Shown one piece after another: positions 8,747 through 16,849 of a stretch of 64,000 nucleotides of DNA. The number at the start of each line of letters is the position of its first letter. Within the stretch, counting starts at the first letter, position 1. The DNA lies in contig NZ_OZ245832.1 in NCBI RefSeq assembly GCF_965228705.1, forward strand, positions 1,178,001 through 1,242,000, written 5' to 3'. Made by a program: the position numbers and the translations under genes. Origin of the DNA: Croceimicrobium sp965228705 (lineage in GTDB: Bacteria > Bacteroidota > Bacteroidia > Flavobacteriales > Schleiferiaceae). The notes under the pieces were generated by a model, which did not search any database, was not told the origin of the DNA, and was given only the letters and a program-made list of their open reading frames with translations.

Positions 8747-9388
8747 ATGCGACGTTTATTTCCCCTACTGATAGCCGCTTTTGCCGGTCAGCTCCTATTA
8801 GCTCAAAGTCATACCGAAGCCAAAGCCTTATTACAGGAAGCGACCAAAACCATGAAAGCTTATCCAGCTTTGGAGATCAGCTTCACTTATACTTTCGAAA
8901 ATACCCGCGTTGAGCCCCCTATTAAGCAAGAGCAAAAAGGAACGCTGGCCCTGCAAGGAGAAAACTACCGTCTGAAAACCGATCTTCTGGAGCAATTACG
9001 CGTAGGTAATAAGCTCTATAATATTTACCATGAGGATGAAGAAGTGCAGGTTAACACTTATGAGGAAAGTGATGAGGCAGGTTTAAGTCCGGCACGCATT
9101 CTTAGCTTCTACGAGAAAGGCTATAGCTATAAGATGGGAGGCCAGGAAACTGTGAATGGTCGCAGCATTCAATATGTCATATTAAAGCCCACTGCCAGCG
9201 AGGAGATCGACAAGATTATGATTGGCATAGATGCCCAGAGCAAAGAAGTTTATTCTATGAAACAATGGGGAACTAATGGCACCGTTACCACTTTAGTGGT
9301 TACCAAATTGGTAAAGAATGCCAAATGGCCGGCCAATCAGTTTAAGTTTGTAAAAGCAGACTATCCCGGTTATTACATTTCCGAATAG
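8747..9388 (+). CDS. LolA-like periplasmic lipoprotein carrier
   Basis: The 213-residue protein has a signal peptide (cleavage near LLLAQ) and a LolA/LolB-type incomplete beta-barrel: an early helix, then FTYTFEN, GTLALQGENYRL and a later VNGRSIQYVILKP strand pair. In LolA this fold shields acyl chains of lipoproteins crossing the periplasm. Bacteroidota LolA-like proteins diverge from the enterobacterial one, so the carrier role is by family. It lies between ftsK (3 bp before) and an LptF/LptG-type permease (immediately after), so it is part of one envelope-biogenesis operon. Confidence 0.85.
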   Translation: MRRLFPLLIAAFAGQLLLAQSHTEAKALLQEATKTMKAYPALEISFTYTFENTRVEPPIKQEQKGTLALQGENYRLKTDLLEQLRVGNKLYNIYHEDEEVQVNTYEESDEAGLSPARILSFYEKGYSYKMGGQETVNGRSIQYVILKPTASEEIDKIMIGIDAQSKEVYSMKQWGTNGTVTTLVVTKLVKNAKWPANQFKFVKADYPGYYISE

Positions 9389-10882
9389 ATGAAGATACTT
9401 GACCGCTTTGTTTTACGGTCTTTCTTTCGACCTTTTATCATCACATTTATTGTGATGATTCTTTTTTTATTGATGCAGTTCGTCTGGAAGTACATCGACG
9501 ATCTGGTAGGTCGCGGAGTGGAATGGTATTATATCGCTGAACTCCTTTTTTATACCTCTGCTACCCTGGTTCCCATGGCCCTTCCTCTGGCGGTCTTACT
9601 CAGTTCCATTATGGTCTTGGGTACCTTAGGAGAGAACTACGAATTAGCCGCCTTAAAATCTTCGGGCTTAAGCCTGATGCGCGTAATGCGTCCCCTTTTT
9701 GTCTTTATCTGTTTCTTAGCCCTAAGTGCCTTCCTCTTTGGGAACTACGTCATTCCCATTGCCAACCTACACAGTGAAAATTTACGCCGAAACATCACCA
9801 ATAAGAAGCCTGCCCTGAGTATTCGTCCGGGTATTTTCTATACCGGAATTGAAGGTTATTCAATTAAGATTGCTGATAAGTACGGTCCCAACCAAAACTT
9901 ACTGGATGAAGTCTTAATCTACGACCATACCCAGAACAATGGCAATACCAAGGTAATTGTTGCGGACAGCGGTAAAATGAATGTGACCAGCGATGAGCAA
10001 TTTCTGGAGATTACCCTCTATAATGGTCACAGCTACGAAGATATTATCCCCAAGAAACGTAAGGATCGCGATAACAAGCCCTTTGTAAGCTCAGCCTTTG
10101 AAGAAAGTCTGATTCGCTTTAATCTAGGCGACTTCCAGGCGGGAGACCTGCGTAAAACCGGGCGAAAGGAATTTGACATGCTCAATGTTCGACAATTGAG
10201 CGTCGCGGTAGACAGCTTGAATGATCTTTTAGCCAATCAGCAACAGGAGTTTGCTCGACAAATGGTAGACAAATATGCTTATGCTGATTTAGAAGAAAAG
10301 GAAAGGCTTGCCGAAGAAAGTGCCGTCGAAAATGACAGTACTCAAAAAGCTGTTATTAAAGGTGACCCTGAAAGTCTAAGTCCCCATTTGTTGGAAAATT
10401 TTGCGCCTGAAATGCGCAGTAGAATTTTACAGAACTCCCTGCGCATCGCTCGTGGAAATCGGGCTTATTTCACCAATGCCAGTGCCCAGTACAATTGGCG
10501 AAAAATGATGATCGCTCGCCATGTTTTAGAATGGCAGAAAAAGTTTTCAATTTCCTTTGCAGTTATTGTTCTATTCTTTGTGGGAGCGCCCTTAGGAGCT
10601 ATCATCCGTAAAGGAGGTATGGGGATGCCGGTGGTGGTAAGTGTATTTATCTTTATTGTATACCATGTAACCAGCTTTAGCTTTGAAAAGCTAGGTCGTT
10701 TTATGTACTGGACGCCCTTTCAAGCCATGTGGACCGCAAACTTCATCCTACTTCCAATTGGATTGTGGTTAACCTATAAATCGGCTACCGATTCTGTAAT
10801 CTTTAATATCGAGCTATACTTGAAGCCCTTTCAGAAAATTTCTGACATCTTTGTCCGTCGTTTCAAGAAGCTTGGATCTTGA
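9389..10882 (+). CDS. LptF/LptG (YjgP/YjgQ) family permease
   Basis: The 497-residue protein has three N-terminal and three C-terminal membrane helices around a large periplasmic domain, the LptF/LptG layout. The first helix is followed by KYIDDLVGRG, and the C-terminal block has FFVGAPLGAIIRKGGMGMP, a highly conserved family segment. LptFG with the LptB ATPase extracts lipopolysaccharide from the inner membrane. The periplasmic domain is longer than in proteobacteria (family members are about 360 residues) because of a charged insertion around 270-340, which is usual in this phylum. The start directly follows the LolA-like stop, and the end overlaps the glycosyltransferase start. Confidence 0.9.
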   Translation: MKILDRFVLRSFFRPFIITFIVMILFLLMQFVWKYIDDLVGRGVEWYYIAELLFYTSATLVPMALPLAVLLSSIMVLGTLGENYELAALKSSGLSLMRVMRPLFVFICFLALSAFLFGNYVIPIANLHSENLRRNITNKKPALSIRPGIFYTGIEGYSIKIADKYGPNQNLLDEVLIYDHTQNNGNTKVIVADSGKMNVTSDEQFLEITLYNGHSYEDIIPKKRKDRDNKPFVSSAFEESLIRFNLGDFQAGDLRKTGRKEFDMLNVRQLSVAVDSLNDLLANQQQEFARQMVDKYAYADLEEKERLAEESAVENDSTQKAVIKGDPESLSPHLLENFAPEMRSRILQNSLRIARGNRAYFTNASAQYNWRKMMIARHVLEWQKKFSISFAVIVLFFVGAPLGAIIRKGGMGMPVVVSVFIFIVYHVTSFSFEKLGRFMYWTPFQAMWTANFILLPIGLWLTYKSATDSVIFNIELYLKPFQKISDIFVRRFKKLGS

Positions 10883-12075
10883 GAATTTTACTTCTAAGTA
10901 ATAAAGTACCTTTTCCCGCCAAAGACGGGAGCAGTATAGCTATGCGCTCTATGGTTGAGGCCCTTCGCCTTAATGATATCGACTTGCATTTACTTTGCTT
11001 AAATACCCAAAAACATTACCGCGAAGCATCCGAAATTGAAAAGCATAAGCCAGAAGGCATTGCGCTTGAATATTTCGATGTAAACACCAATGTAAATCTA
11101 TGGTCAGCGGCTTTAAACTTACTTAGTGGGCAAGCCTATCACGTATCTCGCTTTAATCAGGCCTCCCTTGCTAAACGACTGGTGGAACTATTAAAGACCA
11201 CTCATTTTGATATTATTCAACTGGAAGGTTTGCCCATGGCGGTATACCTGCCGTTAATTCGTAAGCACATCAAAGCTTCGGTAGTTTTAAGGGCACATAA
11301 TATCGAATATCAAATTTGGGAACGCCACGTGGAGCATGAGGAAAATGTTCTGCGTAAGGCCTATTTAAATTTACAAACCCAACGCCTTAAAGCCTTCGAA
11401 AAGAAGAGTTTGGAAAAGGTAGATGGTATTGCCTTTATCAGTTCTGAAGATCAAAAGATTTACCGTGAATGGGGTGGCCGAAGCTTAAGTACCGTTTCAC
11501 CCTGTGGGCTTACGCCGAATGAAAATCCACCAATCAGTGGATATGAGCCTAAGTACGATTTGGTGCATTTAGCCAGCTTAGACTGGTTACCTAACCGTCA
11601 AGGTGCAGAGTGGTTTTTAAAGGAAGTTTGGCCCCTTATTTTGGAAGCGCGACCTAGCACTACCCTGGGCTTTGGAGGTAGAGATATGCCTCCGGAATTT
11701 ATAGAAATGGGCAGTGCTAATTTATGGCTCTATCCTATTGTTGAAAATGCTCGCGATTTTATTGGACATGGTCAAGTTGCCCTGATTCCTTTATTAGCGG
11801 GAAGCGGAATGCGCATAAAATTGCTCGAGTTTCTGGCTTGGGGCATGCCAACGGTTAGCACCGGCATTGGCGCAGAAGGAATTGCCATAGAGAATTATAA
11901 GCACGGAATTATCGCCGACGACCCTGAGAGCTTTGCCGCTGCGGTGGTATATTTGCTCGACGGAAAAGAATCGCGACAAGAGATGCAAATGCAGGCGCGT
12001 CAATTCTTTGAAGATAACTTCGACAATCAAATATTAGGTAAAGACCTCATTCAGTTTTACCAGACACTAATCTGA
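10879..12075 (+). CDS. Family GT4 glycosyltransferase
   Basis: The start is a TTG that overlaps the preceding TGA stop (TTGA); no ATG gives a full N-terminus, and RILLLSNKVPFPAKDG is the expected first strand and loop of a GT-B fold. The C-terminal half has PLLAGSGMRIKLLEFLAWG, the EX7E-type nucleotide-sugar-binding region, and PTVSTGIGAEGI after it. It is a retaining glycosyltransferase of the GT4/Stp1 type, probably acting on a lipid-linked or surface glycan. Together with the GT2 gene that follows it sits inside a gene order where ribBA normally comes directly after the permease. Confidence 0.85.
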   Translation: MRILLLSNKVPFPAKDGSSIAMRSMVEALRLNDIDLHLLCLNTQKHYREASEIEKHKPEGIALEYFDVNTNVNLWSAALNLLSGQAYHVSRFNQASLAKRLVELLKTTHFDIIQLEGLPMAVYLPLIRKHIKASVVLRAHNIEYQIWERHVEHEENVLRKAYLNLQTQRLKAFEKKSLEKVDGIAFISSEDQKIYREWGGRSLSTVSPCGLTPNENPPISGYEPKYDLVHLASLDWLPNRQGAEWFLKEVWPLILEARPSTTLGFGGRDMPPEFIEMGSANLWLYPIVENARDFIGHGQVALIPLLAGSGMRIKLLEFLAWGMPTVSTGIGAEGIAIENYKHGIIADDPESFAAAVVYLLDGKESRQEMQMQARQFFEDNFDNQILGKDLIQFYQTLI

Positions 12076-12085
12076 GCACTCAGGC

Positions 12086-13264
12086 ATGACAATTTTTTGG
12101 CAGTACATTTTTTGGATTAGCCTCCTGGTGATTGCAACGCCTTATTTCATCTACCCCCTACTGATGCTCTTTTTAGCACGCTTGCGCTCTGAAACGCCCT
12201 TAGGTTTGCTTAGTGAAGAGGATTTACCTAGCGTCGATATTCTCTTCGCGGCCTATAATGAAGAAGCTGTATTAGAAGAGAAATTACAATCCTTGTTTAA
12301 TCTGGATTATCCTAAAGATAAAATTCGAATTCGTGTAGGCTCCGATGCCAGTAGCGATCGTACCAATAGCATTCTCGAAAGCTGGGAAAAGAAAGATGAT
12401 CGCCTTATTCCCTATCTGTTTAAACGTCGTTCCGGGAAAAGCCCCATCCTTAATTTTATTAAAGACGACAGTGAAGCCGATCTGCTGCTTTTAACTGATG
12501 CCAATATCATCTTCGAGCCTCAGACCTTAAAGCTCCTGGTGCGCAGAATGCTATCCCAAAAAAATGTGGCGGCAGTGGGAGCTGATATACACTATGGTGA
12601 TTTCGAAAAGAAAGGCATTAGCGGACAGGAGGATACCTATCTGAAACTAGAGAATCGTATAAAGTACGCCGAAGCGAAAACCGCTGCGGCTCCTTTGGGC
12701 CTGGAAGGCGGATGTTATCTGATAAAGCGAGATTATTTCCCTGAAATCCCTCCCCTCTTTTACATGGAAGATTTCTTTGTTACCCTGCATGTCTTGAGTC
12801 GCAAAGCCCGGATCTTATGGGAGCCCATGGCTCGGGTTTGGGAAGATGTAAGCGTATCTCCTACTGAAGAATACAAGCGTAAGGTTCGCATTAGCATTGG
12901 GAACTTTCAAAACTTAGTGCATTACAAGCATTTCTTATGGCGTCGGCTTTGGCCTCAAGGCCTGATGTACTTCAGTCATAAGGTATTGCGATGGATTAGC
13001 CCCTTCTTCCTGCTTTTATTGCTGATTAGTGCTCCTCAGCTCCTGTTCGTGCATTGGTTCTACGGCCTCATAGCCGGGATTTATATGGCCTTTATAGGAT
13101 TGGGACTGTTTGGTATCTTACTTTCGCAGAAATATTCGACCGGACTACTCCAATATCCCGGTCATTTTATCAACATGAACCTGGCACTTCTTGAAGGGTT
13201 CTTGAATTACATTAAAGGAATAAAGACAAATGCCTGGCAGCCTACCCAAAGAAAACAAGCTTAA
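12086..13264 (+). CDS. Family GT2 membrane glycosyltransferase
   Basis: The 392-residue protein has an N-terminal membrane helix, a cytoplasmic GT-A domain, and two to three C-terminal helices (about 300-365), the layout of processive or polyprenyl-linked GT2 enzymes such as BcsA/IcaA relatives. Visible motifs are ILFAAYNEE, GSDASSDRT (UDP binding), LLTDANIIFEP (DxD-like site) and a catalytic-base region FYMEDFF. The usual QxxRW is replaced by KRKVRIS, so processive polymer synthesis is uncertain. It follows the GT4 gene by 10 bp, and its 3' end overlaps the ribBA start by 35 bp. Confidence 0.85.
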   Translation: MTIFWQYIFWISLLVIATPYFIYPLLMLFLARLRSETPLGLLSEEDLPSVDILFAAYNEEAVLEEKLQSLFNLDYPKDKIRIRVGSDASSDRTNSILESWEKKDDRLIPYLFKRRSGKSPILNFIKDDSEADLLLLTDANIIFEPQTLKLLVRRMLSQKNVAAVGADIHYGDFEKKGISGQEDTYLKLENRIKYAEAKTAAAPLGLEGGCYLIKRDYFPEIPPLFYMEDFFVTLHVLSRKARILWEPMARVWEDVSVSPTEEYKRKVRISIGNFQNLVHYKHFLWRRLWPQGLMYFSHKVLRWISPFFLLLLLISAPQLLFVHWFYGLIAGIYMAFIGLGLFGILLSQKYSTGLLQYPGHFINMNLALLEGFLNYIKGIKTNAWQPTQRKQA

Positions 13265-14378
13265 ACTGAATACCATCGATGAAGCCATTGCCGATATTAA
13301 GGCGGGTAAGGTGGTTATCGTAGTGGATGATGAAGACCGCGAAAATGAAGGCGATTTTGTGGCGGCCGCCGAAATGGTAACGCCCGAAATGATCAACTTT
13401 ATGACCATTGTTGGTCGTGGCTTGATTTGCACCCCTCTGATTGAAGAGCGTTGTAAGGAACTGGAATTGGACCCTATGGTACGTCAAAACACCGACCCCA
13501 TGCATACCCAGTTTACGGTTTCGGTAGACTTAAATGGACATGGGGTTACTACAGGCATTTCTGCTGCCGATCGTGCCAAAACGGTTCAGGCCTTAGTTGA
13601 TCCTAAGACAAAAGCTTCTGACCTAAACCGTCCCGGGCATATTTTTCCATTAATCGCTAAGCCTGGTGGGGTATTACGCCGTACCGGTCATACCGAAGCC
13701 GCCATTGACCTGGCGCGTCTGGCTGGAAAGAAACCTGCCGGAGTGATTGTGGAAATCATGAACGAGGATGGTACCATGGCACGTCTACCTCAGTTGCGGG
13801 AAATTGCAGATAAGCATGATTTAAAATTGATCAGTATCGAAGATCTGGTGGCCTACCGCATGGAGGCAGAAAGCTTGATTAGCCTCGAAGAGGATTTTAA
13901 TCTTGATACTGAGTATGGTGAGTTCCGCTTGCGTGCCTTCCGTCAAACTACCAATGATCAAATCCATATTGCCCTCACCCAAGGCAGTTGGGAACGCAAT
14001 GAACCCGTATTGGTGCGTATGCATAGCACTAGTGTGGCTCATGATATTTTTGAAATCCTCACCGGAGATAGTAGCCACCAATTAGGAAAAGCGCTTAACA
14101 AAGTAAGTGAGGCCGGTAAAGGTGCAGTGGTTTATATGAACCAGCACAGCCAAAAAGGCAAACTTTTAGAGCGTATTCGTGAATACCGTATCGCTCAAGA
14201 AAGTGGAGATAAAGCACGCCAGGTAAGCTTTAAAAAAGATGCTCGTGACTTCGGTATTGGTGCACAAATATTACATCAATTAGGTATCTCCAAGGTGAAA
14301 CTCCTCACCAATAATCCAATCAAGCGGGTAGGTATTACGGGCTATGGACTTACGATTACGGAGAATGTGAGGATGTGA
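13230..14378 (+). CDS. ribBA: RibBA: active-looking DHBP synthase with a degenerate GTP cyclohydrolase II domain
   Basis: Residues about 10-210 are 3,4-dihydroxy-2-butanone-4-phosphate synthase, with all key motifs: DDEDRENEGD, MHTQFTVSVD, RPGHIFPL and RRTGHTEA. The C-terminal half aligns to GTP cyclohydrolase II, but the three zinc-ligand cysteines are gone: the HSECLTGD-type motif reads HSTSVAHD and the CDCG region reads TGDSSHQ. The QEGR catalytic loop reads NQHSQKG. The protein should therefore supply the four-carbon riboflavin precursor but not open GTP. RibBX-type proteins with a dead second domain are known in other bacteria. An active ribA must be elsewhere. The start overlaps the GT2 gene; no later ATG fits. 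Confidence 0.9.
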   Translation: MPGSLPKENKLKLNTIDEAIADIKAGKVVIVVDDEDRENEGDFVAAAEMVTPEMINFMTIVGRGLICTPLIEERCKELELDPMVRQNTDPMHTQFTVSVDLNGHGVTTGISAADRAKTVQALVDPKTKASDLNRPGHIFPLIAKPGGVLRRTGHTEAAIDLARLAGKKPAGVIVEIMNEDGTMARLPQLREIADKHDLKLISIEDLVAYRMEAESLISLEEDFNLDTEYGEFRLRAFRQTTNDQIHIALTQGSWERNEPVLVRMHSTSVAHDIFEILTGDSSHQLGKALNKVSEAGKGAVVYMNQHSQKGKLLERIREYRIAQESGDKARQVSFKKDARDFGIGAQILHQLGISKVKLLTNNPIKRVGITGYGLTITENVRM

Positions 14379-14430
14379 TTTGATAGAGTTTAGATTTTAT
14401 ACGATAGACTGGTTTGGGTACTAGTAGTTT

Positions 14431-14453
14431 GTAGTTAGTAATTGGTAGTTAGT
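14431..14453 (+). repeat. Short direct repeat GTAGTTAGT x2
   Basis: GTAGTTAGT occurs at 14431-14439 and 14445-14453, a 14-bp period, preceded by a degenerate copy TAGTAGTTTG at 14423-14432. It lies in the 130-bp gap between ribBA and a lipoprotein gene. No stem-loop or promoter is evident. It may be slipped-strand sequence; function unknown. Confidence 0.5.
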
Positions 14454-14508
14454 TGAAGGTCCATAGGGATTCTGGCTATATTCGAGGACCAAAAATTAAT
14501 GCTTCGCT

Positions 14509-14994
14509 ATGATTAAGTCTATTAAACTGCTCAGTTACCTAAGTCTCGTATTGCTTCTTAATGCCTGTTCTATGCAGAATGGTGGCGGTTTAAGTAATAT
14601 GGTGGCGGTGGTCCAAATGAAAGACCCGGTTCCAGGGGTATGTAATCTCAATTATGTTTTATCGATTATGCCCTTCGAAGGTAATGGCCAGGAGGAGGCC
14701 GTGGCTCCAAAAACGGATGCCGAACTCGAAGAAATGCTAAATGCCCAGGTTGAGTTCTTAAAGGGTAAATCTGACTATAATAATGAAGGAATGATCGGCA
14801 TTATTGTGAATTGTAAGGGCAAAATGGTGTCTTGTAAAATAGACAACGAGACTCAAAGTCCGGAATTAGATGAGCAAATAGTAGCCGTTTTCAAAAGCCT
14901 GAAAGAATGGAAAGCCGGAACCATACACGGAAAAGCCATCGATACCATGGTACTTTATAGCTTTAAAATTAAAGACGGAGTTATTAGTTTGTAA
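14509..14994 (+). CDS. Lipoprotein with TonB-C-terminal-like domain
   Basis: The 161-residue protein has a lipoprotein signal peptide ending LLNACS (Cys at residue 20). The C-terminal 90 residues run EGMIGIIVNCKGKMVSCKI, then an ELDEQIVAVFKSLKEWKAG helix, then a final strand LYSFKIKDG. This beta-alpha-beta pattern resembles TonB C-terminal or energy-transducer-like domains common as orphan lipoproteins in Bacteroidota. No TonB membrane helix is present, so energy transduction is unlikely. It appears monocistronic, with intergenic DNA on both sides. The function is unknown. Confidence 0.65.
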   Translation: MIKSIKLLSYLSLVLLLNACSMQNGGGLSNMVAVVQMKDPVPGVCNLNYVLSIMPFEGNGQEEAVAPKTDAELEEMLNAQVEFLKGKSDYNNEGMIGIIVNCKGKMVSCKIDNETQSPELDEQIVAVFKSLKEWKAGTIHGKAIDTMVLYSFKIKDGVISL

Positions 14995-15085
14995 AGGGTA
15001 TTCCTTCGCATTTAATCGCAAAATTTAAATAGGTAGTAAGGTCTTAGCTAGTTTGTTTTACGGGGGCTAGCATAGGCTTAAATCG

Positions 15086-15104
15086 GTATACAACTTGTGT
15101 ACAA
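15086..15104 (+). repeat. Helical-phase direct repeat GTATACAA / GTGTACAA
   Basis: GTATACAA (15086-15093) and GTGTACAA (15097-15104) are 11 bp apart, one helical turn, and the second copy is also a small dyad, TTGT-GT-ACAA (15095-15104). They lie about 110 bp before the polysaccharide operon in the 221-bp gap 14995-15215. A regulator site is possible but unproven. Confidence 0.3.
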
Positions 15105-15182
15105 TTGCGGAAAACCATTGGAGAATAGTAAATTCGAGGAGAATTACTAGCGCAATTAAATCCCTGGGGAGGGTTTTATATT

Positions 15183-15196
15183 GCTTAAGGCTTAAG
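15183..15196 (+). repeat. Tandem heptamer GCTTAAG x2 in the leader of the polysaccharide operon
   Basis: GCTTAAG is repeated exactly at 15183-15189 and 15190-15196, followed by GGCC, and lies 20 bp before the ATG at 15216. It may affect leader folding or be a slippage site; nothing else supports a function. Confidence 0.3.
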
Positions 15197-15215
15197 GCCG
15201 ACCCTATTTTACCGC

Positions 15216-16100
15216 ATGACTACCGATCTTCTACAAATCAGCAGCAGCAAGCAATTGCGTGAATCGATTCGAGATACATTATGGTATTTTGAATTCTTCA
15301 ATCACGGATTAAGCTTAACTGAAATCCATCGATACTTAAGAGAAAAGATGGACCTCAATAGCTTAGAATCTGAATTGAAACAGGCTGTTTCAAGAAAAGA
15401 GATTTTTGAAGTCGATGGATATTATGCCCTTTGTGAAAAAAGTCTGGAAATTCGAATTCAGAATAAAGCACGCAACAAAAAGTGGCTGGGCATCGCAAAA
15501 AGAATGAGTCGTCTCATTCAAAGTTTTCCCTTTGTTCGAGCAGTATATATATCAGGTTCTCTTTCCAAACAGGGGCTTACCGGTGAAGATGATGATATTG
15601 ATTATTTCTTGATCACGGCCCATAATCGAGTTTGGACGGCCAAGTTCTTTTTGATGGTCTTTAAAAAGGTATTCCTTTTAAATTCAAAAAAATACTTCTG
15701 TATTAACCTTCTTCGGGATGAAAATCATCTGGCTTTTGAGAGGCATAATATCTATATCGCCACAGAGGCGGTTTCCGTTCTTCCTCTGAATCATCCGGAG
15801 TATTTAGCTCAATTGTTTAAAGAAAACAGCTGGATTCAGGACTATTTCCCCAATGCTCATATCGAAAAATCCGGCAAGTCTCCAACCCGAATTAAAAGGG
15901 CCCTTGAACATTTTTTGGACTTATTTCTGGGCGCAGGTTTTGAAAAATGGTGTCAAGCCTTATTCGAGCGTCATGTGCAAAATCAAAAGCAAGGCCCCAA
16001 TGCGCATTTTGAAACCTCTGAATATTCCTCTGCCTATTTTCCAGATAGCATTGAAACCCGCATTCTCAATCATTACCAAAGCAAAGCAAGTCTTCTATGA
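15216..16100 (+). CDS. Nucleotidyltransferase-fold protein of a polysaccharide operon
   Basis: After an N-terminal region that looks like a winged helix (residues 15-75, LRESIRDTLWYFEFFNHGLS), residues about 105-135 show the nucleotidyltransferase motif: YISGSLSKQG followed by DDDIDYFLIT, giving the GS and paired-Asp metal site of the DNA polymerase-beta fold. CINLLRDENHLAFE and FERHNIYIATEA follow. The remaining 100 residues are helical and basic. The specific nucleotide or acceptor is unknown. It overlaps the next gene by 4 bp and starts an operon with a Wzz-like protein, a polymerase/ligase and a methyltransferase, so a role in surface-glycan modification is inferred. Confidence 0.65.
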   Translation: MTTDLLQISSSKQLRESIRDTLWYFEFFNHGLSLTEIHRYLREKMDLNSLESELKQAVSRKEIFEVDGYYALCEKSLEIRIQNKARNKKWLGIAKRMSRLIQSFPFVRAVYISGSLSKQGLTGEDDDIDYFLITAHNRVWTAKFFLMVFKKVFLLNSKKYFCINLLRDENHLAFERHNIYIATEAVSVLPLNHPEYLAQLFKENSWIQDYFPNAHIEKSGKSPTRIKRALEHFLDLFLGAGFEKWCQALFERHVQNQKQGPNAHFETSEYSSAYFPDSIETRILNHYQSKASLL

Positions 16101-16849
16101 CAAGATCTACTATTCTCATCAGTTTAGTGGTTGGATTCCTTTTTTTCGGTCTGGGTTTTATCAGACCAGCAAAGTACTATTCTGAAATAGCCGTATTTGT
16201 TCCACTTACCTTATTGGAAAAGCAGATTGAACAAAATGGCATTGGCTTTGGAGCTCCTGCAGAAATTGATGCACATATTGAGCTTATGCGTTCACCGCGG
16301 ATTAAAAGTGAACTGAAATCACTCTATCCGAATAGCGATTTCAAATTCGAAGTTTCAAAGACCCGTAATAATGCCGTTCTGGTAGAAGTTTGGGCTTCGG
16401 AACCCGAAAGCGCCGCTAAAATTGCTCAGGAAGTAGTAGATCTTACCGATTCCCTTAAACAGATCATGTTAGTACAAAATGTTGGTCAATCTCATGCATT
16501 TGTTAGTGAGGGTTTGAAAGAAACACGGCGAGACATGGACAGTCTGCAAATCATTCTCGACTCGCTTCGTATAGCCGCCATTGAAGATTCCATCGCCTTG
16601 GCATCGGAAGTGTTTAAATACGAACATCTTTTCGGATCGGAAGTTGTAGCCCTCAACCAACTAAAAATTCGCCGACAACAATTAGATGCCTATCTAAAGG
16701 CTCCGGCTCCTAAATCCTACATCATTTATGCCCCGGAAGTTCCTGATGAGCCCGCCGGGATTCCTGCATGGGCCATGGGCTTAATTGCGGCAGCACTTTG
16801 TTTTTTAGCGGGCTATGCCTGGCAAATTTACCGTAAGCAAGTAGCCTAA
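16097..16849 (+). CDS. Wzz-like chain-length/polysaccharide co-polymerase protein
   Basis: The 250-residue protein has one N-terminal helix (residues 5-22) and one C-terminal helix (about 222-242), with a periplasmic domain between. ELMRSPRIKSELKSLYP and ASEPESAAKIAQEVVDLTD are typical Wzz-domain segments, and the helix before the second membrane segment is coiled-coil-like. VPDEPAGIPAWAMG supplies the proline-rich stretch that precedes the second helix in this family. There is no tyrosine-kinase domain. It overlaps its neighbours by 4 and 1 bp. It probably sets glycan length together with the polymerase encoded next. Confidence 0.75.
   Translation: MTRSTILISLVVGFLFFGLGFIRPAKYYSEIAVFVPLTLLEKQIEQNGIGFGAPAEIDAHIELMRSPRIKSELKSLYPNSDFKFEVSKTRNNAVLVEVWASEPESAAKIAQEVVDLTDSLKQIMLVQNVGQSHAFVSEGLKETRRDMDSLQIILDSLRIAAIEDSIALASEVFKYEHLFGSEVVALNQLKIRRQQLDAYLKAPAPKSYIIYAPEVPDEPAGIPAWAMGLIAAALCFLAGYAWQIYRKQVA

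Noticed and set aside
14379..14508. CRISPR-like repeat array or riboswitch after ribBA
   Set aside because: Only two 9-bp copies with 5-bp spacing, no longer repeats or spacers, and no FMN-aptamer-like conserved stems.
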